NCBI RefSeq assembly: GCF_000013045.1
Contig: NC_007677.1
Location: 3,263,501 to 3,327,500 of the forward strand
DNA length: 64,000 bases
DNA from: Salinibacter ruber DSM 13855
GTDB lineage: Bacteria; Bacteroidota; Rhodothermia; Rhodothermales; Salinibacteraceae
Reading direction: 5' to 3'
This document shows positions 16,929 through 27,378 of this stretch, piece after piece. The translations under genes and the position numbers were made by a program. Within the stretch, counting starts at the first letter, position 1; each line of letters begins with the position of its first letter. The notes under the pieces are model-generated. The model searched no databases. It saw only the letters and a program-made list of their open reading frames with translations, and was not told where the DNA came from.

Positions 16929-19745
16929 TTGCCGCTCCGTCTCGTCGTGCCTCAATGCCTTTCTTTCCTCCTTGCCTTCGTCGTCCTCCTGAACGTCACT
17001 CCGGGACAGGCCCAGACGCCAGCGCCCTGCGCCTCCGAGCACGAGGCACGCCAGGCCGCCGGACAGTGCGCTGGGGCGTCGTTCGACTTCCATGCCTTCG
17101 GTCCGTACCGCGACGACGTGCCGGCGCCCCACGACGTGCTCGGCCATCCGATTGGGGCCCTCCACACGCCCTACGGCCGGATGGAAGACTACGTGGACGC
17201 CCTCACAGACGCCGCCCCCGACCGGGTACGCGATCTCGTCTATGGCCGGAGCGTGGAGCAACGCGACCTGCACCTGCTCGCCATCGGCTCGGCGGAGACG
17301 ATCGGACGCCTCGACGAGGTGCGGGAGGGACTCCAGCAACTCGCGGCGCCGACGGAGACGTCCGACGCCACTGCAAACGAGCTGGCCACCGACCTGCCCG
17401 TAGCCGTCTGGATCAATTCGGCCAACGACGGCAACGAGACCGCCGCCTTCGAGGCGGCCCTGCAGCTCGCCTACCAGGTGGCGGCGGGCGAGGGGGAGCG
17501 GGCCCGTCGCATCCGCGAGAACGCGCTCGTTCTCATCAACGTGGCCCACAACCCCGAGAGCCACGAGCGCTTCGTGGCGTGGTACAACGCGTTCGGAATG
17601 GGGGACGCCGCCCCCAATGCCTACGAGCACGACGCGCCGTGGGGCATGAACACGAACAACAACCACTTCCAGATCGACCTTAATCGCGACGGGGTCGGCC
17701 TCACGCAGACGGAGAGCCGCGCCGTGAGCACGGCGATGCAGCGTTGGCGCCCACAGGTGTTCGTAGATCTCCACGGACAGACGACGCAGTACTTCTTTCC
17801 CCCAAACGCAGCCCCGATCAACCCGCTCTACCCGGACCAGCTCACCACCTGGATCGACACGATTGGGCGGGCCAACGCGGACTCGTTCGACGAGTACGGC
17901 TGGAGCTACTACACGCGCGACGTGTTCGACCTTCAGTACCCCGGCTACTGGGACTCGTACCCCAGCCTGCACGGGGCCACGGGCATGACCTACGAGACGG
18001 ACGGCGGGGGCGGCAGGGGCCTCCGCTGGCGGCGCGACGACGGCACGACCCTCACCTTCGAGGACGGCATCGCCCACCACTTCGTCGCGACGCTGTCGAC
18101 GATCGACGCGGCGGCGCGCAACCGGGAGGCGCGCCTGCGGGACTACTACCGGTTCTTCGCGGACGCGATGGCGGAGGCGGAGGCCGAGCCGCCGCGGGGT
18201 GTGGTGCTCCGCAGCGGCGAGGATCCCCGACGGGCGGCCCGCCTCGCCACGACACTGCTGCGCCACGGCGTAACGGTGGAGCGCGTCACCCAGTCGGGCG
18301 CGGTGCAGGGCTACGACGCACTGGCGGGCGAGGCCGTCCGGCAGACCGTCTCGACGGGCTCTTTCTTCGTCCCCTTCACGCAGCCGAACGCGACGGTGGC
18401 CCGCATGCTGCTGCTCCCCGACATTGAGCTCCCGGAGGACTTCCGGCAACAGGAGCTGGCCCGGCTCGCCCACAACCTTCGGGTCGCCCCCGACGAGCGG
18501 GAGCCGCACGCGTTTTACGACGTGACGGCCTGGAATCTGGCCCTGGCCGGGGACGTGCCGGCGCTCTGGACGGAGTCGGACGCCCCGCTGCCCACGACCT
18601 CGCTTTCCCTGCCCGATTCGGCCCAGGCCGCCCCGGGCGGCTGGAGGCACGACGTGGCCGTGCCCACCGTGGCGGGCGGCACCGACGGCCGGGCCCGGAG
18701 CGCGTACGTGTGGACGCCGGGCTCGGTGGGCTCGACGCGCCTGCTCGCCCGCCTGATGGACGAGGGCTTCAACGTGGCCGTCGTCGACCGGCCCATGGTG
18801 GTGGGCGACCGCTCGTTTCCCCGCGGCAGCTACATCGCCCGTGTGGGCCGCAACCCGGACACGCTCCACGACCGCATCGACGCCCTCGCCGAGACGGCCG
18901 CCGTGCCGGTCCACGCCGCCAACACGGCCTTCCCCAAGCGCGGCCCCACCGGCACCGGGTCGGAAACGACGCGGAGCCTCACGCCGCCCGACCTCGCGGT
19001 ACTCGCCGGAGACGGCGTCTCGACCACGTCCTACGGCGCCTTCTGGTACGTCTTCCAGGAGCGCCTCGGGCAGCCCTTCACGGCCCTGAAGGCGCGCACC
19101 CTCTCGGCAAACGACCTGAGGGGGCAGGACGTGCTCGTGCTGCCGAACGGCGACTACGGCACCCTCCCGGACGCCGCGATGGAGGCGATTCAGCGCTGGG
19201 TGGAGCGGGGCGGCACGGTGGTCGGGTACGCCGGTGGGGCGCGTCTCCTCGGACAACTTGGCGTCGCCTACACCGACACGACGGGGACGGAGAGGTCTCT
19301 GACGTCGGTGCGTACAGCAATCGACGAGGCGCTGACCACGGAGCCGGCATTGCCCCTGGAGCCGAGCCCATCCGCCACCGTTCCCGAGCAGCCGGTGCCG
19401 GGGACGTTCCTGCGGGCCCGGGCCGACACGACGCACTGGCTCACCTACGGCCTCGGCGCGGAGCTGCCGCTCCTCACACAGCGGACGCCGCTGGGGGCGT
19501 CGGTGCACGGTGCGAATCCGGTCACGTATGCTTCGGACGACCTTGCGGTGAGCGGCTTCGCCTGGCCCGCCCTCACCGACCACGTCTACGCCGAGCGGCC
19601 CTACGCGACGGTCGACCGCCTCGGACGCGGACGCATCGTTCGCCTGTCCGAAGACCCCCTCTTCCGCGTCTGGGCCGACGGCCCCATCGATCTGCTCACG
19701 AACGCCATCTACCTCGGGGGGCCGAACGAGAACACCGGCTACTGA
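16929..19745 (+). CDS. M14-type metallocarboxypeptidase with C-terminal GATase1-like domain
   Basis: About 938 residues. The start is uncertain: TTG 16929 or GTG 16947 both begin a signal peptide (LSFLLAFVVLLNVTPGQAQT), while a GTG at 16806 would place 40 extra residues before it. The M14 fold is recognised from VAVWINSANDGNETAAFEAA (zinc site 1), FVDLHGQTTQYFFPP (His282, zinc site 2) and MTYETDGG (Glu356, general base), numbered from 16929. The first zinc ligand is unusual: the canonical HxxE is DGNE (Asp167, Glu170). The C-terminal third contains a DJ-1/GATase1-like fold (DVLVLPNGDYGTLPDAAMEA...RGGTVVGYAGGARLLGQ), as in other bacterial secreted M14 proteins. Probably a secreted peptidase acting with the SusC/SusD pair upstream. 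Confidence 0.85.
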   Translation: MPLRLVVPQCLSFLLAFVVLLNVTPGQAQTPAPCASEHEARQAAGQCAGASFDFHAFGPYRDDVPAPHDVLGHPIGALHTPYGRMEDYVDALTDAAPDRVRDLVYGRSVEQRDLHLLAIGSAETIGRLDEVREGLQQLAAPTETSDATANELATDLPVAVWINSANDGNETAAFEAALQLAYQVAAGEGERARRIRENALVLINVAHNPESHERFVAWYNAFGMGDAAPNAYEHDAPWGMNTNNNHFQIDLNRDGVGLTQTESRAVSTAMQRWRPQVFVDLHGQTTQYFFPPNAAPINPLYPDQLTTWIDTIGRANADSFDEYGWSYYTRDVFDLQYPGYWDSYPSLHGATGMTYETDGGGGRGLRWRRDDGTTLTFEDGIAHHFVATLSTIDAAARNREARLRDYYRFFADAMAEAEAEPPRGVVLRSGEDPRRAARLATTLLRHGVTVERVTQSGAVQGYDALAGEAVRQTVSTGSFFVPFTQPNATVARMLLLPDIELPEDFRQQELARLAHNLRVAPDEREPHAFYDVTAWNLALAGDVPALWTESDAPLPTTSLSLPDSAQAAPGGWRHDVAVPTVAGGTDGRARSAYVWTPGSVGSTRLLARLMDEGFNVAVVDRPMVVGDRSFPRGSYIARVGRNPDTLHDRIDALAETAAVPVHAANTAFPKRGPTGTGSETTRSLTPPDLAVLAGDGVSTTSYGAFWYVFQERLGQPFTALKARTLSANDLRGQDVLVLPNGDYGTLPDAAMEAIQRWVERGGTVVGYAGGARLLGQLGVAYTDTTGTERSLTSVRTAIDEALTTEPALPLEPSPSATVPEQPVPGTFLRARADTTHWLTYGLGAELPLLTQRTPLGASVHGANPVTYASDDLAVSGFAWPALTDHVYAERPYATVDRLGRGRIVRLSEDPLFRVWADGPIDLLTNAIYLGGPNENTGY

Positions 19746-19838
19746 TGCGTGCCCCGCCGCCGGGTTGAAACTCGGCGCGTTGATCACGACCCAGGGAAGC
19801 GGACGCTTCTTCTTTCCCCCGTCTTACCCCTCCCCACT

Positions 19839-22562
19839 ATGCGCACCTGCGCCCTCGCCCTCCTCACGATCCTCCTGGGTGCCCCCGCCCACGGCCAGTC
19901 CACGGACGGCCCGTGGACCATCGACCACGTGCTGACTCAGCGCTCGCTGACCGACGTGGACATCGGCCCGGACGGGAACCGCGTGCTGTGGGTCAAAGAG
20001 ACGCCCGACCCCGAGGCCGACGAGACGACGTCGGACGTCTACCTCACCTACCGGGACGACCCGCACGGCGACTCGACCGCGACCCTCCAGCTCACCCGCA
20101 CCGGCGACAACCGCGCCCCGCGCTGGAGCCCGGACGGGGAACACATCGCATTCCTGTCGTCCCGTGAGCAAGAGGACGCGGCGGAAAGCAGTGGCACGCA
20201 GATCTGGCGGCTCGACCCACGGGGCGGGGCCCCCGAGGTCATCACGTCGGTGGAGCACGGCGTACAGGGCGCCCGGTGGCTCGACGACGACCGCCTCCTC
20301 TTCACGGCCCGCGAGCAGAACACCCGCTACGAGCAGCACCTCGAACAAACGGAGGACGACGCCGACGTCATCGAGGACACGACGCTCTTCCGGCCGGTGC
20401 GCCTCTTCACCGTCCACGTGGGGACGGGCGAGGTGACGCGCGTGACGAACAATGACCACCAAATCGGAGAGTTTGCCCCGTCGCCGAACGGCTCGCGCGT
20501 CGTGTACAGCCTCTCCGACTCGCCGATCACCGCCGACGCGCGCAACCAGCCGCACCAGTTTCTCCTCAATCTCAACACGGGCGCGACCACCGAGATCTTC
20601 GACGAGCAGTACGTCGACCCCTCCAATTTCCAGTGGACCGCCGACGGCGCCGGCTTCTACGCCACCGACTCGTATTCCTCCGACCCCGAGCACGAGGGCG
20701 CCGGCATCACGAAGCTCTACCACTACGACCTCGCCGCCCGCGACTATCAGGAAGTTCCCCTGGAATGGGGGGATAAGGGCGTCGGCTACGGCGGGTATAC
20801 GGTGGTGGACGGCGGGTTACACGTCCAGCTGGCCGACGGCCCGACCTTCGAGCCCCGCTTCTACCGGAAGACAAGCGACGGGTGGGCGCCGGCGGAGGTC
20901 GCCGACGAGCGCCTCGAACACGCCTCTGCGTTCACGGCGGGCCCGGACGGCGAGACGGTTGTCTTCAGCCACTCGACCGCCGACACGCCGCCGTCGTACC
21001 GCGTGGGCACCTACCGCGAGGGCGCCCTCCAGCGCGACGAGACGCTCACGACCCTCAACGAGAATCTCGATGACCTGCCGATTCCGCGGGCCGAGGTCGT
21101 CCGGTGGACGGGCGCCAACGGCGAAACGGTCAACGGCATCCTGCACTACCCGCTCGACTACGACCCGGACCGGGCCTACCCCATGATGACCGTCCTCCAC
21201 GGCGGGCCCAGCGGGGTGGACCTGGACGCGTGGTCGCTCGGGTGGACCGTCTACGCCCCGCTCCTCGCCCAGCGCGACGCGTTCGTCTTCCGCCCCAACT
21301 ACCACGGCTCCGGCCACCACGGGCTCGACTTCGTGGAGTCGATTAAAGGCAAATACTACGAACTGGAGGTGCCCGACATCGTGAGCGGCATCGACAGCCT
21401 GGCGGCCGCGGGCGTGGTGGACAAGGACTCGCTCGGCGTGATGGGCTGGTCGAACGGCGCCATCCTCACCACGCAGCTCACGATCGAGCATCCCGAGCTC
21501 TTTCAGGTGGCCGCGCCCGGCGCGGGCGACGTCAACTGGACCTCCGACTACGGCAACTGTGCCTTCGGCGTGCGCTTCGACCGGTCCTACTTCAAGGGCG
21601 CCCCCTGGACGTATACCGAGCACTACATCGAGAAGAGCCCACTCTTCGAGATGCCGAAGGTGCAGACGCCCACCCTCATCCACCACGGCACCGAGGACCG
21701 GGCCGTGCCCTACGAGCAGGGCTGGGAGTACTACCGTGCCCTCCAGCAGATCGGCAACGCGCCGGTCCGCTTCCTCAGCTACCCCGGCGAGCCGCACGGG
21801 CTGCGGCAGCTCTCGCACCAGCGGCGCAAGGTGGCGGAGGACCTGAAGTGGATCGACACGTACCTCTTCGGCGAGACCTCGATGCAGGAGCGCGTGTCGG
21901 AGCGGCTGCTGGCCGACGACGCGCCGCTCTCGCTCCTCGAAACCGCCGAGGCGCCCGCCCGGACCGACGGCCACTATGGCGTGCGCGCCAACGGCACCCT
22001 CGTCCCCGAAACGGTGACGCTCGGCGACACCCTCACCGTCGGCCGCTTTGAGGTGACGCGGGCGCAGTTCCGGGCGTACGACGCGGACTTCGAGGTGCCA
22101 TCCGGCACCGCCGAGTATCCGGCCCACGGCCTCGCCGCGGACCGGGCCCAGGCCTACGTCGACTGGCTGAGCGAACAGACCGGCCGCGACTACCGCCTGC
22201 CCACCGCGGCCGAGTTGGCGGCCCTCAAGGCGGCCCGCGCGGGGCCGTCCGAGAATACGCCTGCGTACTGGGCCGGCTTCACGCCCACCCCGGACGAGTA
22301 TCGCCGCTTGCGGGCCCGCCTGGCGCAGCACCCCACCGAGGCGCTCCTGATGCCGGTGGGCAGCCGCCCGGCCGGCCACGGCCCGAACGGGGGCGGGCCT
22401 CTCATCTACGACGTAGACGGCAACGTGGCCGAGTGGGCCCGCACCGCCGACGGCATTGAGGCCCAAAACGCCTCGGCACTCACCCTAAAGGACCCGAAGG
22501 CCGAAACCGCCCCGACGCCCCCCCGCCGCGTGACGGGCCTCCGGGTTGTGCTCGACCGGTAG
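19839..22562 (+). CDS. Secreted S9-family peptidase fused to a formylglycine-generating-enzyme-like domain
   Basis: 907 residues from ATG 19839, which begins the signal peptide (LALLTILLGAPAHGQS). Residues ~25-400 are WD/beta-propeller-like (DIGPDGNRVLWVKE, RAPRWSPDGEHIAFLSSR). The alpha/beta-hydrolase domain has Ser538 in GWSNG, Asp620 in HGTEDRAVP and His653 in GEPHG, the S9 prolyl-oligopeptidase triad. From ~700 to the end comes an FGE/SUMF-type fold: VGRFEVTRAQFRAYDADFE, AQAYVDWLSEQTGRDYRLPT, DVDGNVAEWA and TGLRVV. This part has no Cys and lacks the RGGSW-type segment, so formylglycine synthesis is unlikely. It follows the M14 gene by 93 bases and probably degrades peptides taken up or trimmed by the same locus. 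Confidence 0.88.
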   Translation: MRTCALALLTILLGAPAHGQSTDGPWTIDHVLTQRSLTDVDIGPDGNRVLWVKETPDPEADETTSDVYLTYRDDPHGDSTATLQLTRTGDNRAPRWSPDGEHIAFLSSREQEDAAESSGTQIWRLDPRGGAPEVITSVEHGVQGARWLDDDRLLFTAREQNTRYEQHLEQTEDDADVIEDTTLFRPVRLFTVHVGTGEVTRVTNNDHQIGEFAPSPNGSRVVYSLSDSPITADARNQPHQFLLNLNTGATTEIFDEQYVDPSNFQWTADGAGFYATDSYSSDPEHEGAGITKLYHYDLAARDYQEVPLEWGDKGVGYGGYTVVDGGLHVQLADGPTFEPRFYRKTSDGWAPAEVADERLEHASAFTAGPDGETVVFSHSTADTPPSYRVGTYREGALQRDETLTTLNENLDDLPIPRAEVVRWTGANGETVNGILHYPLDYDPDRAYPMMTVLHGGPSGVDLDAWSLGWTVYAPLLAQRDAFVFRPNYHGSGHHGLDFVESIKGKYYELEVPDIVSGIDSLAAAGVVDKDSLGVMGWSNGAILTTQLTIEHPELFQVAAPGAGDVNWTSDYGNCAFGVRFDRSYFKGAPWTYTEHYIEKSPLFEMPKVQTPTLIHHGTEDRAVPYEQGWEYYRALQQIGNAPVRFLSYPGEPHGLRQLSHQRRKVAEDLKWIDTYLFGETSMQERVSERLLADDAPLSLLETAEAPARTDGHYGVRANGTLVPETVTLGDTLTVGRFEVTRAQFRAYDADFEVPSGTAEYPAHGLAADRAQAYVDWLSEQTGRDYRLPTAAELAALKAARAGPSENTPAYWAGFTPTPDEYRRLRARLAQHPTEALLMPVGSRPAGHGPNGGGPLIYDVDGNVAEWARTADGIEAQNASALTLKDPKAETAPTPPRRVTGLRVVLDR

Positions 22563-22758
22563 CCTCGCCCCTCTTCTGAACTGAACAGGACGTGCCCCTC
22601 ACGTCACGGCATCTTCAACCGGTCGTGGGCCGGACCCGGGATCCTTTCCGGCCTTTGCGGGTGTGATATACGCCTTTTATGACAAAGTGGCAGGACGGGT
22701 GTTACGCGACCTGCCGGCCGCCCCGCATCGCTGTTTCGCGCTGGACCCCCCGCCCCCC

Positions 22759-24180
<1,422 letters not shown>

Positions 24181-24271
24181 CGTGTTCGGCTCGCTCCGCT
24201 CGCCGGTTGGGCGTTGCGGGTTGAGCGAAACACTTCGGGGTCCACCAACATCGATCGACAGACGCGCAGAA

Positions 24272-24835
24272 ATGCCGACGAACCCTCCCCCCTTCCCCCT
24301 TACCCCACGCACCAGCAATCGTCTTCGAAGCTGGATCGTGGCGGGACTATTGGTGGCCTTTGCCGCAAGTCTCCCCGGCTGCACGGTCTACAGCTTCAGC
24401 GGGGCCAGCATCCCGTCCAACCTCGAAACCATCTCGGTGCCGATCGCCCAGAACAACACCTCCAGCCCCGTCAACCGGCTTGGCGCCGACCTGACGGACC
24501 TCCTCACCGACCGCTTCGTCGACCGCACGCGCCTCTCCCTGACGACCGACGATGCGGGCGCAGACGCCCTGCTCCGGGCCCGCATCCAGCGCTACACGAA
24601 CGAGCCCACCGGCGTCAGCGGCGACGAGCGCGCCACGACGAACCAGGTCACCATCCGGGTGCAGGTGCGCTACGTCGACCAGACAAAGGGCGAGGACCTC
24701 CTGAATCAGACGTTCAGCGGCGCCGCCAACTACAACCCCGTCGAGGCGGGCCTCGATGGGGAGCGGCAGGCCGCCCAAAGCGCGCTCGAAAACGTGGCCG
24801 ACGACATCTTTAGCACGGCAACCTCGAACTGGTAA
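24272..24835 (+). CDS. lptE: LptE-like outer-membrane lipoprotein
   Basis: 187 residues with a basic N-terminus and a lipoprotein signal (IVAGLLVAFAASLPGC, Cys about residue 35). The text after the Cys, TVYSFSGASIPSNLETISVP, then TSSPVNRLGADLTDLLTDRF, is the pattern of the LptE (LPS-assembly lipoprotein) family in Bacteroidota, which forms the plug of the LptD translocon. The C-terminal ENVADDIFSTATSNW also fits. The gene follows the sigma-54 activator by 91 bases on the same strand, an association often seen in Bacteroidota-type genomes. ATG 24272 places the signal peptide correctly. Confidence 0.78.
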   Translation: MPTNPPPFPLTPRTSNRLRSWIVAGLLVAFAASLPGCTVYSFSGASIPSNLETISVPIAQNNTSSPVNRLGADLTDLLTDRFVDRTRLSLTTDDAGADALLRARIQRYTNEPTGVSGDERATTNQVTIRVQVRYVDQTKGEDLLNQTFSGAANYNPVEAGLDGERQAAQSALENVADDIFSTATSNW

Positions 24836-24839
24836 GCCG

Positions 24840-25925
24840 CTATTCGTCATCGAAGAGCCCCGGGATCTCGACCCGGCGGACCCCGTCGGCGTCCCCGACG
24901 ATCATCTGGCCGGCCCCCCGCATCTGCGCCCCGCCGAACGCCCCGTCCTTCCGGAGCGCGTAGAACCGGACGCCAAAGTTCGGTTCGTCCTGGGCGTTGA
25001 GGAGCCGGGGCACCTGGGTATTCTCCGCGATGCGACGACAGGCAAACAGACACGCCTCCTCGGGCGTGTCGCCGTCCCGCATCCGCTCCACGATGAGGTA
25101 GCTCGACAGGTTTTTAAGATTGGCCTCCCCGCGGCCCGTGGAGCCGGCCGCGCCCACGTCGTTGTCGGCGTAGAGGCCCGCCCCCACCACCGACGTGTCT
25201 GCCACCCGGCCCGGAATCTTGTAGAACAGGCCGCTGGTGGTCGTGACGGCGCCGATGTTGCCGTTGGGGGCGAGCGCCGAGCAGTGGATGGTGCCGTAAT
25301 GGCGCTGCACCTCGCGTACTTTTTCTCCGAGCGCCGGGTCCTTCAGGCTATCGGGCGGCAGGTAGTTGTCCTCCTGCGACAGGTTCTCCTTCCACTCCAC
25401 CCAGATCCTGCGGGCCTGCTCGGTGAGGAGGTCCTGCGTCTCGAACCCGTGCATCTTGGCAAACTCTTTCGCGCCTGTTCCCACCAGACGGACGTGGTCG
25501 GTCCGCTCCATGACCAGGCGCGCCACCTGGGAGGGCACCGGAATGTCTTCGAGCACCGCCACCGCCCCGGCCCGGTGCGTCTTGCCCTCCACCACGCCCG
25601 CCTCCAGCTGCACGGTCCCCTCGGCGTTCGGGATGCCGCCGTACCCCACCGTAATGTCGTCGGGGTCGCGCTCGACGATGTTGACGCCCTGAATCACGGC
25701 GTCCAGCGCCTCCCCCGCGTCGGCCATCACGGCCAGGGCCCGCTCGGCGGCCGGCGCGCCGTTGTCGCTCGCCACCACCAGCGGCCCGCCGTCGGCCCCG
25801 GCGTCGAACGACGGCGGTTCTCCCGAGGCGGCCTGGGGCAGGGCGGCCGCCCCCGCGCCGGCGAGGGCCGCCTGCTTCAGAAAGGTGCGACGGGACGAAG
25901 ACGGAGAGGCGGCGTCGTCGGACAT
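24840..25925 (-). CDS. N4-(beta-N-acetylglucosaminyl)-L-asparaginase / isoaspartyl peptidase family Ntn-hydrolase
   Basis: 361 residues starting at ATG 25925, with a twin-arginine signal (SSSRRTFLKQAALAGAGAAA), so it is exported folded. The family is recognised from VVASDNGAPAAERALAVMAD, EALDAVIQGVNIVERDPDD, VGYGGIPNAEG and the autocleavage segment RHYGTIHCSALAPNGNIGAV, where the Thr after Gly is the expected N-terminal nucleophile of the beta chain. The precursor would split into alpha and beta chains. In this family the substrate is glycosyl-asparagine or isoaspartyl peptides; which one cannot be told here. It lies convergent to lptE with only 4 bases between the stops. Confidence 0.85.
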   Translation of the reverse strand: MSDDAASPSSSRRTFLKQAALAGAGAAALPQAASGEPPSFDAGADGGPLVVASDNGAPAAERALAVMADAGEALDAVIQGVNIVERDPDDITVGYGGIPNAEGTVQLEAGVVEGKTHRAGAVAVLEDIPVPSQVARLVMERTDHVRLVGTGAKEFAKMHGFETQDLLTEQARRIWVEWKENLSQEDNYLPPDSLKDPALGEKVREVQRHYGTIHCSALAPNGNIGAVTTTSGLFYKIPGRVADTSVVGAGLYADNDVGAAGSTGRGEANLKNLSSYLIVERMRDGDTPEEACLFACRRIAENTQVPRLLNAQDEPNFGVRFYALRKDGAFGGAQMRGAGQMIVGDADGVRRVEIPGLFDDE

Positions 25926-26026
25926 GCGTTCTCGGATGTGCCAATGCGGGGAGGGCGATGCGTTCGTGGAACGTAACAAGGAACGCTGAAAAGCAAAACC
26001 GTCCGCCCCGCGGCGGCCGGGGCCCC

Positions 26027-27082
26027 TCAGTACATCGCCGACGAGCGGGCGTCGTGGCGCCGGGCGTACGCCACCATCGCCGGGGCGTAGTCCGGGAGAA
26101 AGGGACAGTCGATCCCCGTTCCGTCGAGGGCCGCCCGCGTGTTCGACGCGTCGTAGTGGGACGGATGGTCGAAGTAATCGATGAGCTCCGGCGCAAGGCC
26201 AAGCGCCCGCCCCACGCCGGTCTTCATCATTGCCCGGGCCAGACCGGGGGGCACCGGCACGTACGCCACCCGTTTGTCCAACAGGTCGGCGAGTAGCTCC
26301 ATGATGGCCTGCGCCGTGAGCGGCCGCGGGTCGGTGAGGTGAAAGACCGTGCCGGCGTGCCCTTCCGTCCCCAAAAGGTGCCCCATCGCGTCGACCACGA
26401 AGTCGACCGGCACCAGGTTCACCGGCTCGGTCCCCGAGCCTATGCGGGTCATGGGCGTGTACCGCGGCAGGCTGCGCAGCGCGTTCAGCACGAAGTACAC
26501 CCCGTCGAACTTGTCCGTCGCGCCCGTCTCGGAGTCGCCCACCACGATGCTTGGGCGAAAGACGAGGGTCGGGATCTCGTCCATGCGGTCCTGCACCAGC
26601 ACCTCGGCGTGGTACTTCGTCTCCTCATAGAAATTCTTGAACCCGGCCTCGTGGACCAGCTCGTCCTCGTGGATTGTGCCCGTCCGCTCGCCCGACACGT
26701 AGGCGGAGCTGACGTACCCGAAGCGCTCCAGGCTCGGGCACTGCGCGAGCAGGTCGAGCACGTGCCGCGTGCCCTCCACGTTGACCTGCCACCCGACCTC
26801 CCGGGGAATGGTGAGGTCGTACACGGCGGCGAGGTGCACCGCCCGCGTGATCTGCTCGGCCACCGCGTCGTAGTGCGCCCCGAGGCCGAGATCCGGCTCC
26901 GTAATGTCGCCGGGCAGCACCGTGGCCCGGTCGGCCAGGCCCCGGTCGGCGAGCAGCGTGTGCGTGCGGCCCTCAAACTTCGGCTGCACGAGGAGCAGAA
27001 AGGACCGGTCGGGCGCCGCCGCGGCGAGGCGACGCAGGAGGCGCGTCCCGAGGAAGCCGGGGACGCCGGTGAGGAAGGTCAT
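26027..27082 (-). CDS. NAD(P)-dependent extended SDR / fatty acyl reductase-like protein
   Basis: 351 residues from ATG 27082. The nucleotide-binding motif TGVPGFLGTRLL is at residues 4-15, and the catalytic YxxxK is YEETK in GFKNFYEETKYHAE. The segments AVHLAAVYDL, VNVEGTRHVLDL and SSAYVSGERTG are typical of extended SDRs of the male-sterility/acyl-CoA reductase branch (NAD_binding_4). C-terminal residues (YVPVPPGLARAMMKTGVGRA) are specific to this group. Substrates could be acyl thioesters or sterol-like compounds; not determinable. The long open frame upstream of 27082 has no family similarity. It is divergent from the toxin-antitoxin operon. Confidence 0.82.
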   Translation of the reverse strand: MTFLTGVPGFLGTRLLRRLAAAAPDRSFLLLVQPKFEGRTHTLLADRGLADRATVLPGDITEPDLGLGAHYDAVAEQITRAVHLAAVYDLTIPREVGWQVNVEGTRHVLDLLAQCPSLERFGYVSSAYVSGERTGTIHEDELVHEAGFKNFYEETKYHAEVLVQDRMDEIPTLVFRPSIVVGDSETGATDKFDGVYFVLNALRSLPRYTPMTRIGSGTEPVNLVPVDFVVDAMGHLLGTEGHAGTVFHLTDPRPLTAQAIMELLADLLDKRVAYVPVPPGLARAMMKTGVGRALGLAPELIDYFDHPSHYDASNTRAALDGTGIDCPFLPDYAPAMVAYARRHDARSSAMY

Positions 27083-27305
27083 GGCGAGAAAGGTCGAAGG
27101 ATGGTAGTGCCACGAAGAACGTCTGGAGGGCATCTCGACAGCAGTCGGCGGTCGGCAGACCGCAGGACGGGGGCCGTACCCCAATGCTAGGGATTCCGGA
27201 GTGCAAATACGTCGACCTCCGAACGAGGTGCCGCCATCCACATCTGGCCCCCTTTTATCTCCCTCTCTGGCTTTGGAGGGACGGACTTGGAACCAGCACA
27301 GCCTC

Positions 27306-27326
27306 ATTGTGTGCAAATGACACAAT
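27306..27326 (+). promoter_or_regulatory. Palindromic operator and promoter candidate of the Xre/RES operon
   Basis: A perfect inverted repeat, ATTGTGT at 27306-27312 and ACACAAT at 27320-27326, with a 7-base spacer, lies 52 bases before the antitoxin ATG. It overlaps a possible promoter: TTGTGT (27307-27312), 18 bases, TTATGT (27331-27336). Such an arrangement is typical of a toxin-antitoxin operon repressed by its own antitoxin. The patch is markedly AT-rich against the GC-rich surroundings. Confidence 0.55.
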
Positions 27327-27378
27327 AAGTTTATGTTTTTGAACGTCGCCGCCGAGTTGAATTCAGTTCTACGGATCC

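Noticed and set aside
16863..19787. 974-codon open frame on the minus strand
   Set aside because: It lies opposite the M14 gene. Its composition is Arg/Val/Gly/His-rich without family motifs, as expected from the antisense frame of GC-rich coding DNA.
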